Assembly (NCBI GenBank): GCA_902827205.1
Contig: LR792634.1
Span: forward strand, 310,001 to 374,000
Direction of reading: 5' to 3'
Length of the DNA stretch: 64,000 bases
Source of the DNA: Methanocaldococcus lauensis
GTDB taxonomy: Archaea > AGJL01 > Methanococci > Methanococcales > Methanocaldococcaceae
Below are positions 26,126-35,814 of this stretch, piece after piece. The translations under genes were made by a program, and so were the position numbers. The notes beneath the pieces are model-generated. The model saw only the letters and a program-made list of their open reading frames with translations. It did no database searches and had not been told where the DNA came from. How positions within the stretch are numbered: the stretch's first letter is position 1; the number at the start of each line of letters is the position of its first letter.

Positions 26126-26902
26126 ATGGAAGAGGTAGTTATAGATGCAAAGGATATGCATTATAGGGAGTTAAATGAGAAGATTCATGAAATATTAAAT
26201 AAAAATCCAGATGTTAAAAAGATAATACTAAAAAATGTTTTAGGACAGAGATTTATTGGAAATGGATTGCAGAAAAAAGATTTAACAATTGAAATTTATG
26301 GTATTCCTGGTGGAGACTTAGGAATGTTTATGAGTGGTCCAACAATAATAGTCCATGGAAATGCTGAATTTGCTCCAGGAAACACAATGGATGATGGGAC
26401 AATAGTTATTTATGGAAACAGTGGAGATGTAACCGCCCACTCTATGAGAGGAGGAAAGGTTTTTGTTAGAGGAGATGTTGGATATAGAAGTGGAATACAT
26501 ATGAAGGCATACAAAGATAAGGTTCCAGTTCTTGTTATTGGTGGGAGAGCAAAAGATTTCTTAGGAGAATATATGGCAGGAGGTATTATAATAGTTTTAA
26601 ACATAGATGAAAAAGGAAATGATTTAGGAGAAGTTAAAGGGAGAATGATAGGAACTGGAATTCATGGAGGAGCAATATACATTAGAGGTAATGTTGATAA
26701 AGACCAATTAGGAGTTGCCGCAGATATAAAAGAATTTACCAAAGAGGATTTAGAAAAAATTAAGCCATATATTGAAGAATTTTGTAAATGGTTTAATCTT
26801 TCAGATGAAATTAAAAACAAATTATTAAACTCAAAATGGACAAAAATAGCACCAATTTCAAAAAGACCATTTGGAAAACTCTATACTCCAGATTTAATGT
26901 AA
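26126..26902 (+). CDS. Glutamate synthase GXGXG (domain 3) subunit
   Basis: A 258-residue beta-helix protein with the repeating G-x-x-G-x-x-x-G pattern (GNAEFAPGNTMDDGTIVIYG, GRMIGTGIHGGAIYIRG) that corresponds to the C-terminal domain of bacterial GltB. Here it is a separate subunit. AGGTGAAA ribosome binding site; 68 bp after the synthase gene, 72 bp before the F420-type subunit. Confidence 0.92.
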   Translation: MEEVVIDAKDMHYRELNEKIHEILNKNPDVKKIILKNVLGQRFIGNGLQKKDLTIEIYGIPGGDLGMFMSGPTIIVHGNAEFAPGNTMDDGTIVIYGNSGDVTAHSMRGGKVFVRGDVGYRSGIHMKAYKDKVPVLVIGGRAKDFLGEYMAGGIIIVLNIDEKGNDLGEVKGRMIGTGIHGGAIYIRGNVDKDQLGVAADIKEFTKEDLEKIKPYIEEFCKWFNLSDEIKNKLLNSKWTKIAPISKRPFGKLYTPDLM

Positions 26903-26974
26903 TAATTCGTTTTTATTTAAATTTAAATTAGAATTAGTAATGTTTTAAAAATTAAGATGGATTAGGTGAGATTA

Positions 26975-28060
26975 ATGAAATCATATAAAAATCTAAAGGA
27001 GGAAGTTTGGGACACAAATAGATGCAGTGGCTGTGGAGCCTGTGTAGCAGTATGTCCAGTGAATAACTTATATTTTGTAGAGGAAAGCCCAGTAAAATTT
27101 GAATGTGACGAATGTTCTTGTATCTTAATACCAACTGACATGACTACTGAGCATCCAATTTCTGCAGAATTTTGTAAAACAGTTGTGTATGATGTCCCAT
27201 GTGGAGCTTGTTATGATGCTTGCCCGAGGATAAAAAAATCTTCAGTTCCTAAGAAGGAGGTATTAGGAAATATATTAAAAGCAGTAAAGGCAAAATCTTT
27301 AATAGAAATAAAAAATGCTCAAAATGGTGGGGTTGTAACGGCAATATTGGCAAATGCCTTTGAAGAAGGATTAATTGATGGAGCTATTGTTATGATAGAT
27401 GATAAATTTACCTTAGAACCTACATCATACTTATCTTTATCAAAAGAAGATGTTATAAAAGCGGCAGGAAGTAAATATCTTTGGAAGGGTCCAATATTAA
27501 AATCATTAAAAACTGCTGTTATGGAGAAAAAATTAAAGAAGTTGGCAGTAGTAGGAACTCCATGTGTAATTAATGCAATCACTCAAATAATGGCATCAGA
27601 TAATGATTTATTAAAACCATTTAAAAATGCCATAAGATTGAAGATTGCCATATTCTGTTTTGAAACTTACGATTACAATAAAATGATTAAAAAACTAAAA
27701 TCAGAAGGTATAGAACCTTGGGAAATTAGAAAAATGGATATTGAATCTGGAAAATTAAAAATTAAGCTAATAAATGGAGATGTTGTTGAATATAAATTAA
27801 AAGATTTAGAGGATTTAATGAGAAGTGGTTGTAAGGTTTGTGGTGATTTCACTGGATTAACATCTGATATTTCAGTAGGTAATGTTGGAAGTGAGGGAGG
27901 ATATTCAACAGTTTTAATAAGAAATAAATGGGGAGAAGGTTTCTTTAAAAGGGCTGTTTATAATGGTTACTTATCTTATGATGAAGTTGTAGATTTAGAG
28001 GCCGTTAAAAAACTATCTGAATTGAAGAAATCAAGAGTAAAAAATAAAAATAAAAATTAA
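26975..28060 (+). CDS. FrhB-like F420/iron-sulfur subunit linked to glutamate synthase
   Basis: A 361-residue F420-dehydrogenase beta-family protein. An N-terminal ferredoxin motif CSGCGACVAVCP is followed by CDEC and CGACYDACPRI, then the FAD/F420 domain (QNGGVVTAILANAFEEGLID; GTPCVINAITQ; GCKVCGDFTGLTSDISVG). As the last gene of the glutamate synthase cluster it may be the electron input, making the enzyme F420- or ferredoxin-linked. The start is ATG 26975 after AGGTGAG; a GTG nine bases upstream overlaps that site. Confidence 0.85.
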   Translation: MKSYKNLKEEVWDTNRCSGCGACVAVCPVNNLYFVEESPVKFECDECSCILIPTDMTTEHPISAEFCKTVVYDVPCGACYDACPRIKKSSVPKKEVLGNILKAVKAKSLIEIKNAQNGGVVTAILANAFEEGLIDGAIVMIDDKFTLEPTSYLSLSKEDVIKAAGSKYLWKGPILKSLKTAVMEKKLKKLAVVGTPCVINAITQIMASDNDLLKPFKNAIRLKIAIFCFETYDYNKMIKKLKSEGIEPWEIRKMDIESGKLKIKLINGDVVEYKLKDLEDLMRSGCKVCGDFTGLTSDISVGNVGSEGGYSTVLIRNKWGEGFFKRAVYNGYLSYDEVVDLEAVKKLSELKKSRVKNKNKN

Positions 28061-28064
28061 TAAC

Positions 28065-28763
28065 TTATTCAATATACTTTGTTTTATCTTCAACGCCAGC
28101 CATTAAAAAGGCTCTTTTTCTTCTAATGCAACTTTCACATTTTCCACAGTGTAAAAAATCTTCTCCATTGTCTTTATAACACGAATAAGTATATTTTAAA
28201 ACTTCCACATTAAGTTTTTTCTCTAACTCACTACCTATTTTAACGATCTCTTCTTTAGTTTTATCGTATAATGGTGCCTCTATCTTAACCTTATTTAAAG
28301 TTCCATACTCTAAAGTTTTATTAAATGCATTAACAAACTCTATGGTGTTATCAGGAAATGTTACTCCTTCCTCTTTATTTATTCCGATAAATACTTTTTT
28401 TGCATCTAAAGCTTCAGCAAAACCACTGGCAATACTAAACATTATTAAGTTTCTTGCAGGAACCCACACAGATTTCATAGTTTCATAAACTTTCTCACTT
28501 TCCAATTCTTCTATTTTTAAAGTAGGAATTTCTTTGTTAGTAATTAAAGAACTTTTTTTAAATTGTTTAACGAATGGCAAATCAACGACAATAGGTTTAA
28601 TATTTAATATTTCACAAATTTTTTTTGCTGAATTTATCTCTCTTTTAGCTGCTTTTTGCCCATAGTTAAAAATAACTGCTGTAAGGTCATAACCTAAATC
28701 TTTGGCTATTAATGTCGCTACAGTAGAATCTAATCCACCACTTAAAACAGTTACCGCTTTCAT
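28065..28763 (-). CDS. queC: 7-cyano-7-deazaguanine synthase QueC
   Basis: A 232-residue PP-loop enzyme converting 7-carboxy-7-deazaguanine to preQ0, used in archaea for archaeosine. The ATP site LSGGLDSTVATLIA is at residues 7-20. The zinc cysteines are in CYKDNGEDFLHCGKCESCIR near the C-terminus. ATG after GTGATAC. Convergent with the FrhB-like gene at a distance of 4 bp. Confidence 0.93.
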   Translation of the reverse strand: MKAVTVLSGGLDSTVATLIAKDLGYDLTAVIFNYGQKAAKREINSAKKICEILNIKPIVVDLPFVKQFKKSSLITNKEIPTLKIEELESEKVYETMKSVWVPARNLIMFSIASGFAEALDAKKVFIGINKEEGVTFPDNTIEFVNAFNKTLEYGTLNKVKIEAPLYDKTKEEIVKIGSELEKKLNVEVLKYTYSCYKDNGEDFLHCGKCESCIRRKRAFLMAGVEDKTKYIE

Positions 28764-28858
28764 AGTATCACAATAATTTTATTTTATTTGTTCTAAAAAA
28801 ATTAATTTAAATTTATGGAAATTTAGTTTAATAAAAAAATAAAATTTGAAGAAATAAT

Positions 28859-30205
28859 TTAGTAGATTAAGTATTTACTAACTTCCCAGTCAGTAACTGA
28901 TATTCTGAAATCATCCCATTCAGCTCTCTTAATCTCCATATAGTTTTCGTAGATGTGCTTACCTAATGCTTTTTGTAATACTTCGTCACATTCTAATTCA
29001 TCTAATGCTGCTGCTAAATTTGCAGGGACTGACTCAATTCCTAACTGTTTCTTCTCTTCTTCTGACATCTTGAAGATGTTTCTCTCAACTGGTTCTGGTG
29101 CTTCCATTTTTTTCTTAATTCCATCTAAACCTGCTGCTAACATACAGGCGAATGCTAAGTATGGGTTGCATGTTGGGTCTGGAGCTCTGAACTCAATTCT
29201 TGTTGCCTTACCTCTTGCAGCTGGAACTCTAATGATAGCACTTCTGTTCTTGTTAGCCCATGCAATATTTACTGGAGCTTCGTATCCTGGAACTAATCTC
29301 TTGTATGAGTTAACTGTTGGGTTTGTTACAGCAACTAATGCCTTAGCATGGCTTAAAATTCCAGCAATGTAACTTAAACAGGTTTCACTTAACCCATTGT
29401 ATGGTCCTTCTGGATCGTAGAATGATGGTTCTCCGTTAAACCAAACACTCTGGTGGCAGTGCATACCGTTTCCATTCATTCCAAAGAATGGTTTTGGCAT
29501 AAATGTTGCTCTTAATCCATGTTTCTTAGCAATGTTTTTAATTGTCATTTTGAATGTTACAACGCTATCAGCAGTTTTTAAAGCGTTATCGAATTTGAAA
29601 TCAACTTCGTGCTGTCCAGGAGCTACTTCGTGGTGTGATGCTTCAACATGGAATCCAAGGTTTTCTAATGCTAAGACAATATCTCTTCTTATGTCTGGAG
29701 CATCGTCTAAAGGTTCAACATCGAAGTAGCCACCATCATCTGCTGGAATCCATCTGTGTGGGTTGTGTGGGTCTCTCTTTAACAAGAAGAACTCTGGTTC
29801 TGGTCCTACGAAGAACTCTCCATTCATTTCTTCTTTTAATTCATTTAAAATAGCTTTTAATCTACTTCTTGGATCACCTTCGAATGGAGTCTTTTCGTTT
29901 CTATAAACATCACAGATAACTCTTGCAACACTTTTCTCTTCAGGTCTCCATGGTAAAACAGAGAGTGTGGATAAATCTGGCTTTAATAACATATCTGACT
30001 CTTCTATTCCAACAAAACCTGTAATTGATGAACCATCAAACCATACTCCGTTTTCAAATATTTCTCTTAATTCTTCAATTCCCTTTTCTCCACTTTTTAC
30101 TGGATATGCTACATTTTTTGGGAACCCTAAAATATCGACAAACTGGAATCTTATAAATTTAACATTGTTCTTTTTTACATACTCAATTGCTTGCTCAACA
30201 TTCAT
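28859..30205 (-). CDS. glnA: Glutamine synthetase, type I
   Basis: A 448-residue GSI. Family blocks are present: ENGVWFDGSSITGF (about 52-65), PEPEFFLLKRD with metal-binding glutamate, HHEVAPGQHEVDFKF, NGNGMHCHQSVW and SAIIRVPAARG. No adenylylation-loop Tyr context typical of GSI-beta is evident, consistent with the archaeal alpha type. It makes glutamine for the adjacent glutamate synthase. An NrpR-type operator lies 46 bp upstream of the ATG. Confidence 0.96.
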   Translation of the reverse strand: MNVEQAIEYVKKNNVKFIRFQFVDILGFPKNVAYPVKSGEKGIEELREIFENGVWFDGSSITGFVGIEESDMLLKPDLSTLSVLPWRPEEKSVARVICDVYRNEKTPFEGDPRSRLKAILNELKEEMNGEFFVGPEPEFFLLKRDPHNPHRWIPADDGGYFDVEPLDDAPDIRRDIVLALENLGFHVEASHHEVAPGQHEVDFKFDNALKTADSVVTFKMTIKNIAKKHGLRATFMPKPFFGMNGNGMHCHQSVWFNGEPSFYDPEGPYNGLSETCLSYIAGILSHAKALVAVTNPTVNSYKRLVPGYEAPVNIAWANKNRSAIIRVPAARGKATRIEFRAPDPTCNPYLAFACMLAAGLDGIKKKMEAPEPVERNIFKMSEEEKKQLGIESVPANLAAALDELECDEVLQKALGKHIYENYMEIKRAEWDDFRISVTDWEVSKYLIY

Positions 30206-30250
30206 ATGTATCCCCCTAATGTATTTTAATGTTGTTTGCTAAAACAATCT

Positions 30251-30264
30251 GGAAATAAGTTTCC
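30251..30264. promoter_or_regulatory. NrpR-type operator upstream of glnA
   Basis: GGAAATAAGTTTCC matches GGAA-N6-TTCC, the operator of the euryarchaeal nitrogen repressor NrpR. It lies just downstream of the glnA TATA box (about 30270-30282 on the minus strand), overlapping the expected start of transcription, so bound repressor would block initiation. Confidence 0.85.
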
Positions 30265-30333
30265 TATTACCATATATATAATTTACGGTTTAGTTTAGGG
30301 TTAATTAACATATAAAAATATAAAAATAAAAAT

Positions 30334-31260
30334 CTATTCATAGATTTCAATTGCTTTATTGTAGCATTCTATAGCCTCATCGATTCTTCCAAGTTTTTCA
30401 AGAGCTACAGCTTTTCCATTCCAGGCTTCTGGGAAATTAGGATTAATCTCTAATACTTTATCAAAACACTTTATAGCCTCTTCATATTTTCCTAATTTGT
30501 TTAAGATAATTCCATTATATAGATATAGTAGTGGGTCTTCTGGGTTTAATTTTAGAGATTTTTTTGTATATTCGAGAGCTTGATGTAATCTCCCAAGGTA
30601 AATTAAAATCTGTATTATATACATTAATGCTTTTATATCTTTACTACTTCTCTCAAAAACCTTTTTAAAGCATTTTAGTGCCTCTCCATACCTTCCAAGT
30701 TTAAATAATATTTCTCCTTTGTATTGTAAAGATTGACAATCATTAGGATTTATTTTTAGAGCTTTATCAAAGCATTCTAAAGAATTTTTAAGCTTTCCTT
30801 CTCTATATAGTATCTCTCCTTTCTCTGCCCAGGCAATGGCTGAATTTGGATATTTTTTTAATATATCTTCAAGAATTTTTAATGCTGAATCATATTCTCC
30901 AAGTTTTTTTAGTATATAAGCAGTAGCATATTTGACAGATAAGTCAGATTTTTTTAATTTATATAATTTTAAAAACACATCTTTTGCTTCTTCTAATCTA
31001 CCTAAACTTATCAATAAGAATCCTTTTAAAAAATTTGCCAAGATGTAGTTTGGTTTTATTTTCAATGCCTTATTAAAGTATTCTAATGCTTCGTTATTTT
31101 TTCCCATTGTTCTTAATATTCTTCCTTTTCTTACATAGATGTCTGGAGCTTTTCTAATTTCTAAGATTCTGTCAATTAGATAAAGAGCTTTTTCGTAGTT
31201 CTTTTTTTCAAGTGCATCAAAATATTCCTCCCATAAAATGCTTTCATTATGCATTTCCAT
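30334..31260 (-). CDS. Tetratricopeptide-repeat protein
   Basis: A 308-residue protein made almost wholly of about eight TPR units of 34 residues. The typical G-x-x-L-G-x-x-x-E-A-L-x-x-F-x-K-A-L-x-I-x-P pattern is clear in EALEYFNKALKIKPNY, NSLECFDKALKINPND and EAIKCFDKVLEINPNF. TPR stacks bind partner proteins; no catalytic domain is present. ATG with GGGAGGG. It follows glnA upstream but across 128 bp including the glnA promoter, so it is a separate unit. Confidence 0.9.
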   Translation of the reverse strand: MEMHNESILWEEYFDALEKKNYEKALYLIDRILEIRKAPDIYVRKGRILRTMGKNNEALEYFNKALKIKPNYILANFLKGFLLISLGRLEEAKDVFLKLYKLKKSDLSVKYATAYILKKLGEYDSALKILEDILKKYPNSAIAWAEKGEILYREGKLKNSLECFDKALKINPNDCQSLQYKGEILFKLGRYGEALKCFKKVFERSSKDIKALMYIIQILIYLGRLHQALEYTKKSLKLNPEDPLLYLYNGIILNKLGKYEEAIKCFDKVLEINPNFPEAWNGKAVALEKLGRIDEAIECYNKAIEIYE

Positions 31261-31636
31261 AACTTTCCCTCCCTGATGTTAATAATAAATAATTAAATAT
31301 TTAATTTAACACTAACAATATAATTTACGAATTTCGTCATAATAGTAACATGCAATTTATAAATTATATTAAAATACCGTGCAGAAATATATACTTTTCT
31401 ATATTTTAAAACGAGACTGCCAAGATAAAGAATAGACGTCAGTTATAGAAGAAAAAAAGATTTAAACATGAGAACATTTAGTTCTTCGCAGGAGTTAGAA
31501 GAATATTTTTATACATAACAATCTTAATATATTATAAGATTGAGATTTTATAAAAAATAATCATTTGTATATTTGGTTATTCTTTTTCATAATTTTATGA
31601 TTTTTAGAAAAATTTATATACTCCCTAATATATATA

Positions 31637-31650
31637 GGAAATAAGTTTCC
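31637..31650. promoter_or_regulatory. NrpR-type operator 1 upstream of amtB
   Basis: GGAAATAAGTTTCC, identical to the glnA operator, lies about 20 bp after the amtB TATA box at the expected transcription start. It forms a tandem with a second site 9 bp further on. Confidence 0.85.
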
Positions 31651-31659
31651 TTTTACATA

Positions 31660-31673
31660 GGAATATAAATTCC
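31660..31673. promoter_or_regulatory. NrpR-type operator 2 upstream of amtB
   Basis: GGAATATAAATTCC matches GGAA-N6-TTCC. Centres of the two sites are 23 bp apart, about two helical turns, as expected for cooperative tandem binding as described for the nif operon of Methanococcus maripaludis. Confidence 0.8.
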
Positions 31674-31704
31674 GTTTTCTGGGAGAAATTATAGGGTGAT
31701 ACCA

Positions 31705-32958
31705 ATGGCTACAGCAGATTTATTTACAAATGCTACAGATATACACTCAATAGTTCAAGCACTAATAACATTGGCTAATGCTTCAGATGTTTTCTTCCTT
31801 GTAGTTATGGGTGTCCTCGTTTTCATGATGCAGTGGGGCTTTGCGATGCTCGAAGGAGGGCAGGTTAGAAAGAAAAACGCTAACAATGTTATGATGAAAA
31901 ACATGGTTGATTGGCTAATTGGTTGTGTTGCATGGTTGTTTATTGGTGGAATATTATGGAAACACGGATTTGATTTTTCAGCATATATAGGCTGGTGGAG
32001 TAAAATATTTGGCACAAACTGGCCAAACAATGGGTTAGATTTAGCGAGCTGGTTCTTTGGTTTAGTATTCTGTGCAACAGCGGCAACTATAGTTTCAGGT
32101 GGAGTTGCAGAGAGAATTAAGTTCAGTGCTTATGTATTGATTTCATTAATTATTACAGCACTATTATATCCACTGTTTGTTTATTTGGGTCCTTGGGGAG
32201 CAAGTATTGTTCCATGGCATGATTATGCTGGAAGTTTGGTTGTCCACGGTTTAGGTGGATTTTTAGCTTTAGGAGCTATAATGGCATTAGGTCCAAGAAT
32301 TGGTAGATTTGTAGATGGAAAACCAATTCCGATTTTAGGGCATAACATTCCAATGGCAGTTTTTGGAGCGTTTGCTTTAGCAATAGGTTGGTATGGGTTC
32401 AATGTAGGAAGTTCATTAGCATTGGGAGATATTTCAGGATTGGTTTGTGCAACAACAACAATGGCTATGGCTGGAGGAGGCATTGGAGCTTTAATAGCCT
32501 CTAAGAAGGATGTTCTATTTACAGCAAACGGTATTGTTGCTGGTTTAGTAGCTATCTGTTCAGGAACCGATGTAGTTAGTCCAGTTGGTGGTCTAATAAT
32601 TGGATTACTTGCTGGATTACAGGTTCCAATAGTTTATAGACTGATTGAAAAATGTGGATTGGATGATGTTTGTGGAGTAGTCCCAGTTCATGGAACTGCA
32701 GGAGTTGTTGGAGCTATTTTAGCAGGAATCTTTGGAATGGAATTATTTGGAGGTGCTGGAGGGGTTAGCTTAGTAGATCAAATAATAGGTTCAGTATTTT
32801 GCATTGTTTATGGAACTGGTTTAGGATATATACTTGCTAAACTTGTAGGATTAGTAACAGGAGGTTTAAGAGTTAGTGAAGAAGAAGAAAGAATGGGTCT
32901 TGATTTAGCAGAGCACAAAATGCCTGCATATCCAGAAGAGGAAACGTCTTTTGCCTAA
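31705..32958 (+). CDS. amtB: Ammonium transporter Amt
   Basis: A 417-residue, eleven-helix channel. Family signatures include FMMQWGFAMLEGGQVRKKN, DWLIGCVAWLFIGG, DYAGSLVVHGLGGFLALGA with the first pore histidine, and VVPVHGTAGVVGAILAG with the second. I use the ATG at 31705 after GGGTGAT; a GTG nine bases upstream is part of that site. It takes up ammonium and is blocked by the PII protein encoded next. Confidence 0.95.
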   Translation: MATADLFTNATDIHSIVQALITLANASDVFFLVVMGVLVFMMQWGFAMLEGGQVRKKNANNVMMKNMVDWLIGCVAWLFIGGILWKHGFDFSAYIGWWSKIFGTNWPNNGLDLASWFFGLVFCATAATIVSGGVAERIKFSAYVLISLIITALLYPLFVYLGPWGASIVPWHDYAGSLVVHGLGGFLALGAIMALGPRIGRFVDGKPIPILGHNIPMAVFGAFALAIGWYGFNVGSSLALGDISGLVCATTTMAMAGGGIGALIASKKDVLFTANGIVAGLVAICSGTDVVSPVGGLIIGLLAGLQVPIVYRLIEKCGLDDVCGVVPVHGTAGVVGAILAGIFGMELFGGAGGVSLVDQIIGSVFCIVYGTGLGYILAKLVGLVTGGLRVSEEEERMGLDLAEHKMPAYPEEETSFA

Positions 32959-33039
32959 TGCCTAAATTTTATTATTTAAAAAAGTTAAAAAAATAAAAAA
33001 AAATAAATTATAAAAAGAAGAAAATAAAACTATAATTAG

Positions 33040-33387
<348 letters not shown>

Positions 33388-33441
33388 TATATTTCCTATT
33401 TTTTCTTTATTATATTTTCTATATTATTTTCATTCAATCAT

Positions 33442-33993
33442 TTAAAAAAAGTTTTTTAGTGAAATTATGATGTTTAAAGCAGTTAAGATAATAGTTACAT
33501 ATAATAAAAATTTAGTAGTAGATAAAGAATTAAGAATATCTTTTTGATTTTTATATAAAGATTTAATATTGTTATTTAAAGTTTCCATCTTTTTATTTTG
33601 GTTATTTATACTGTTTTCAATGTTTTTTAAATTAATAGAAACTTCTTTTAAAAATTGTTTTATGTCATTTATTTCATTTTTAACATTTGTTGAATTATCA
33701 TATGTTTTTTCAATTTTTTCTAAGTAATCTTTTAAACTTTCTGCAAATTTTAAATATTCTTCTAATTTATTTTTTAATTCATTCAACTCAGATACTGACA
33801 AATTAATATTTTCGTTTGTTATTTTTAATCCATAGTGTATTTCTGCAACATAGTTATTAATTTCAGAAATCAATTCGTTAAGTTTACTTATAATTTCATC
33901 CAATATAATTTCAGCCTCTATGACACTTAAAGATTTTTTGTCAATATCTTCTATTATTTTGTTTATCCAATCTATCTGCCTATTATTTCTCAT
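33442..33993 (-). CDS. Coiled-coil protein with C-terminal membrane anchor
   Basis: A 183-residue protein of unknown family. Residues about 10-155 are strongly helical with heptad-like leucine and isoleucine spacing, rich in Asn, Lys and Glu. Residues about 160-183 ([20 protein letters not shown]) form one transmembrane segment ending in KNFF. I use the ATG at 33993 after AGGTGAAT; a GTG nine bases upstream is less likely. It stands alone between glnK (convergent) and the Sua5-like gene. Confidence 0.55.
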   Translation of the reverse strand: MRNNRQIDWINKIIEDIDKKSLSVIEAEIILDEIISKLNELISEINNYVAEIHYGLKITNENINLSVSELNELKNKLEEYLKFAESLKDYLEKIEKTYDNSTNVKNEINDIKQFLKEVSINLKNIENSINNQNKKMETLNNNIKSLYKNQKDILNSLSTTKFLLYVTIILTALNIIISLKNFF

Positions 33994-34059
33994 TTTATTC
34001 ACCTAAATAGACATCATAAATAAACAAATAAATAATTACAAATTTAAATTAAAATAAAA

Positions 34060-34683
34060 TCATAAAATTTCATAAATTTCAGACATCTTTATAACTCCCT
34101 CCCTAATAGGAATTATTTTATTATCTTCTATTTTAATAATTGTAGAGGGCTTAGAATACTTACACTTTCCAATATCAATAATATAATCTACATTATCTAA
34201 AACTTCTTTGTCTATTTCGTCGACAGATGTGGGGCTTTCTTTTCCAGATATATTTGCTGAGGTTGTTGTTAAAGGAACTATTGATAACTCTCTAATTGTT
34301 GGTTCATCTGGAACTCTTATTCCAATGTATTCCTTAGAAACTATATCAGGAATTACATCCTTTTTCTTTAAAATTATAGTTAAAGGTCCTGGTAAAAAAG
34401 TATCAATAATCTTTTTAGCCAAATCATTTACATAAGCATATTTTTCAATATCTTCATTATCTTTAACGCAGATTGATAATGGTTTATTTAAATCTCTTTT
34501 TTTTATTTGATAAACTTTTTTTACTACTTCTTCATCTAACGCATTTGCAGATATTCCATATAATGTATCCGTTCCACAGATAATAATTTTTCCTTTTAGT
34601 ATCTCACCTTTTAAAAAATTTAATATATTTCCTCTTACCTTTTCATCAAGTTCATAAATTTTTATTATTTTGTTTAATTTCAT
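34060..34683 (-). CDS. L-threonylcarbamoyladenylate synthase (Sua5/YrdC/TsaC)
   Basis: A 207-residue YrdC-domain enzyme making threonylcarbamoyl-AMP for the t6A modification at tRNA position 37. GTDTLYGISANALDEEVVKK, KRDLNKPLSICV, FLPGPLTIILKK and TTTSANISGKESPT are the family blocks. It lacks the C-terminal Sua5 extension, so it is the short TsaC type. It is 21 bp downstream of the ferredoxin gene. Confidence 0.9.
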   Translation of the reverse strand: MKLNKIIKIYELDEKVRGNILNFLKGEILKGKIIICGTDTLYGISANALDEEVVKKVYQIKKRDLNKPLSICVKDNEDIEKYAYVNDLAKKIIDTFLPGPLTIILKKKDVIPDIVSKEYIGIRVPDEPTIRELSIVPLTTTSANISGKESPTSVDEIDKEVLDNVDYIIDIGKCKYSKPSTIIKIEDNKIIPIREGVIKMSEIYEIL

Positions 34684-34704
34684 TGTTTCTCCCTTTTTAA
34701 TATA

Positions 34705-34965
34705 TCATCTATAAAGGATTATAGCTCCATATCTACATATTCTTACACATTCTCCACATTTTGTACAATTTTTTTCATTTTTTACGACAATTCTATTATT
34801 TTCAATGTCAAAGACATTATTTTTACATACTCTATAACACGACAAACAATTCTTACATTTATTATAATCAATTTCAATGATTTTATGTGATTTATTATTT
34901 ATGGATTTTTTAGTATCTTTTTTATTATTTTTTCTACTAAAAATACTTAAAATTTTAGATAGCAA
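34705..34965 (-). CDS. Ferredoxin, 2x[4Fe-4S]
   Basis: An 86-residue protein with a basic N-terminal extension (1-27) followed by two C-x2-C-x2-C-x3-C motifs: CKNCLSCYRVC and CTKCGECVRICR. It begins at TTG after GGTGATAA. It lies between the phosphorylase gene (15 bp) and the Sua5-like gene (21 bp), so it belongs to a three-gene leftward unit, although no functional link is obvious. Confidence 0.88.
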   Translation of the reverse strand: MLSKILSIFSRKNNKKDTKKSINNKSHKIIEIDYNKCKNCLSCYRVCKNNVFDIENNRIVVKNEKNCTKCGECVRICRYGAIILYR

Positions 34966-34980
34966 ATTATCACCAAATTA

Positions 34981-35739
34981 TTATTCTATGATTGCATGTT
35001 TTAGAGCTTCTTTACATATGCAGTTTCTTTCTCCAAAATCGTAATTTATAAATTCTTCAACAACTTTTAAAATTTTGTCCTCCATTTCTTTTATAGTTTT
35101 TAAAACTTCATCAACAGTTAAAATATTCTTTGAGATTCCGCAAGCATAGTTTGTAATATTACACAGAGATACATAACATATTTCTAACTCTCTAGCTAAG
35201 ACAACTTCTGGATAGCCAGTCATTCCCACGACATCTCCCCAATTTTTGTAAATCTCTATTTCTTTCTTAGTTTCAAATCTTGGCCCTTCTGTGCAAACAT
35301 AGACTCCTTCTCCATAGGCGAAATTATTTTTATTTAGAATATCTTTTAAAATTTTTCTAAGTTCTGGGCAATATGGCTCTGTCATATCTATATGAACTAC
35401 TTTTCCCTCGTCATAAAAAGTTTCCTCTCTTTTCTTTGTAAATTCAATAAAATCATTTGGAATAAAAAACATTCCAGGCTTTAACTCTTCTTTTAAAGAA
35501 CCTACAGAGTTTATAGCTAAAATTCTCTCAACACCTAATTTTTTTAATGCATAGATGTTTGCTCTATAATTTACCTTATGTGGAGGAGTATTATGATTAG
35601 CTCCATGTCTAAATAATAGAATTACATCTCTTTCTTTATCAAACATAATTTTTGCCTTTCCATATTTAGTTTCTATTATCTCTTCTTTGTCTCCCTTTAA
35701 TATACTACTAATTCCAGTACCTCCAATTATACCAATCAC
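34981..35739 (-). CDS. Methylthioinosine/methylthioadenosine phosphorylase family
   Basis: A 252-residue purine nucleoside phosphorylase of the MTAP type. GIIGGTGISSIL at the N-terminus, FRHGANHNTPPHKVNYRANIYAL (phosphate and purine loop), TEGPRFETKKEI and VGMTGYPEVVLARELEICY are the family blocks. In M. jannaschii the orthologue is reported to act on methylthioinosine in methionine-salvage by way of hypoxanthine. GTG start after GGTGAT. Confidence 0.88.
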   Translation of the reverse strand: MIGIIGGTGISSILKGDKEEIIETKYGKAKIMFDKERDVILLFRHGANHNTPPHKVNYRANIYALKKLGVERILAINSVGSLKEELKPGMFFIPNDFIEFTKKREETFYDEGKVVHIDMTEPYCPELRKILKDILNKNNFAYGEGVYVCTEGPRFETKKEIEIYKNWGDVVGMTGYPEVVLARELEICYVSLCNITNYACGISKNILTVDEVLKTIKEMEDKILKVVEEFINYDFGERNCICKEALKHAIIE

Positions 35740-35814
35740 TATATCACCATTTAAATTATTTATTAATTACTAAAAATTAATGGAATTCTCCCGATATAGG
35801 TAATATATAGGCGA

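Larger units (their letters stand above)
31261..31704. promoter_or_regulatory. Intergenic region upstream of amtB
   Basis: About 440 bp of AT-rich DNA. It holds a palindrome CAATCTTA...TAAGATTG (31519-31542), a small hairpin AGAAC-ATTTA-GTTCT near 31472-31486, a TATA box AAATTTATATAC near 31611-31622, and the two NrpR-type sites. The stretch 31400-31490 has somewhat higher GC and could encode a small RNA, but no clear box or fold supports a name. Confidence 0.45.
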
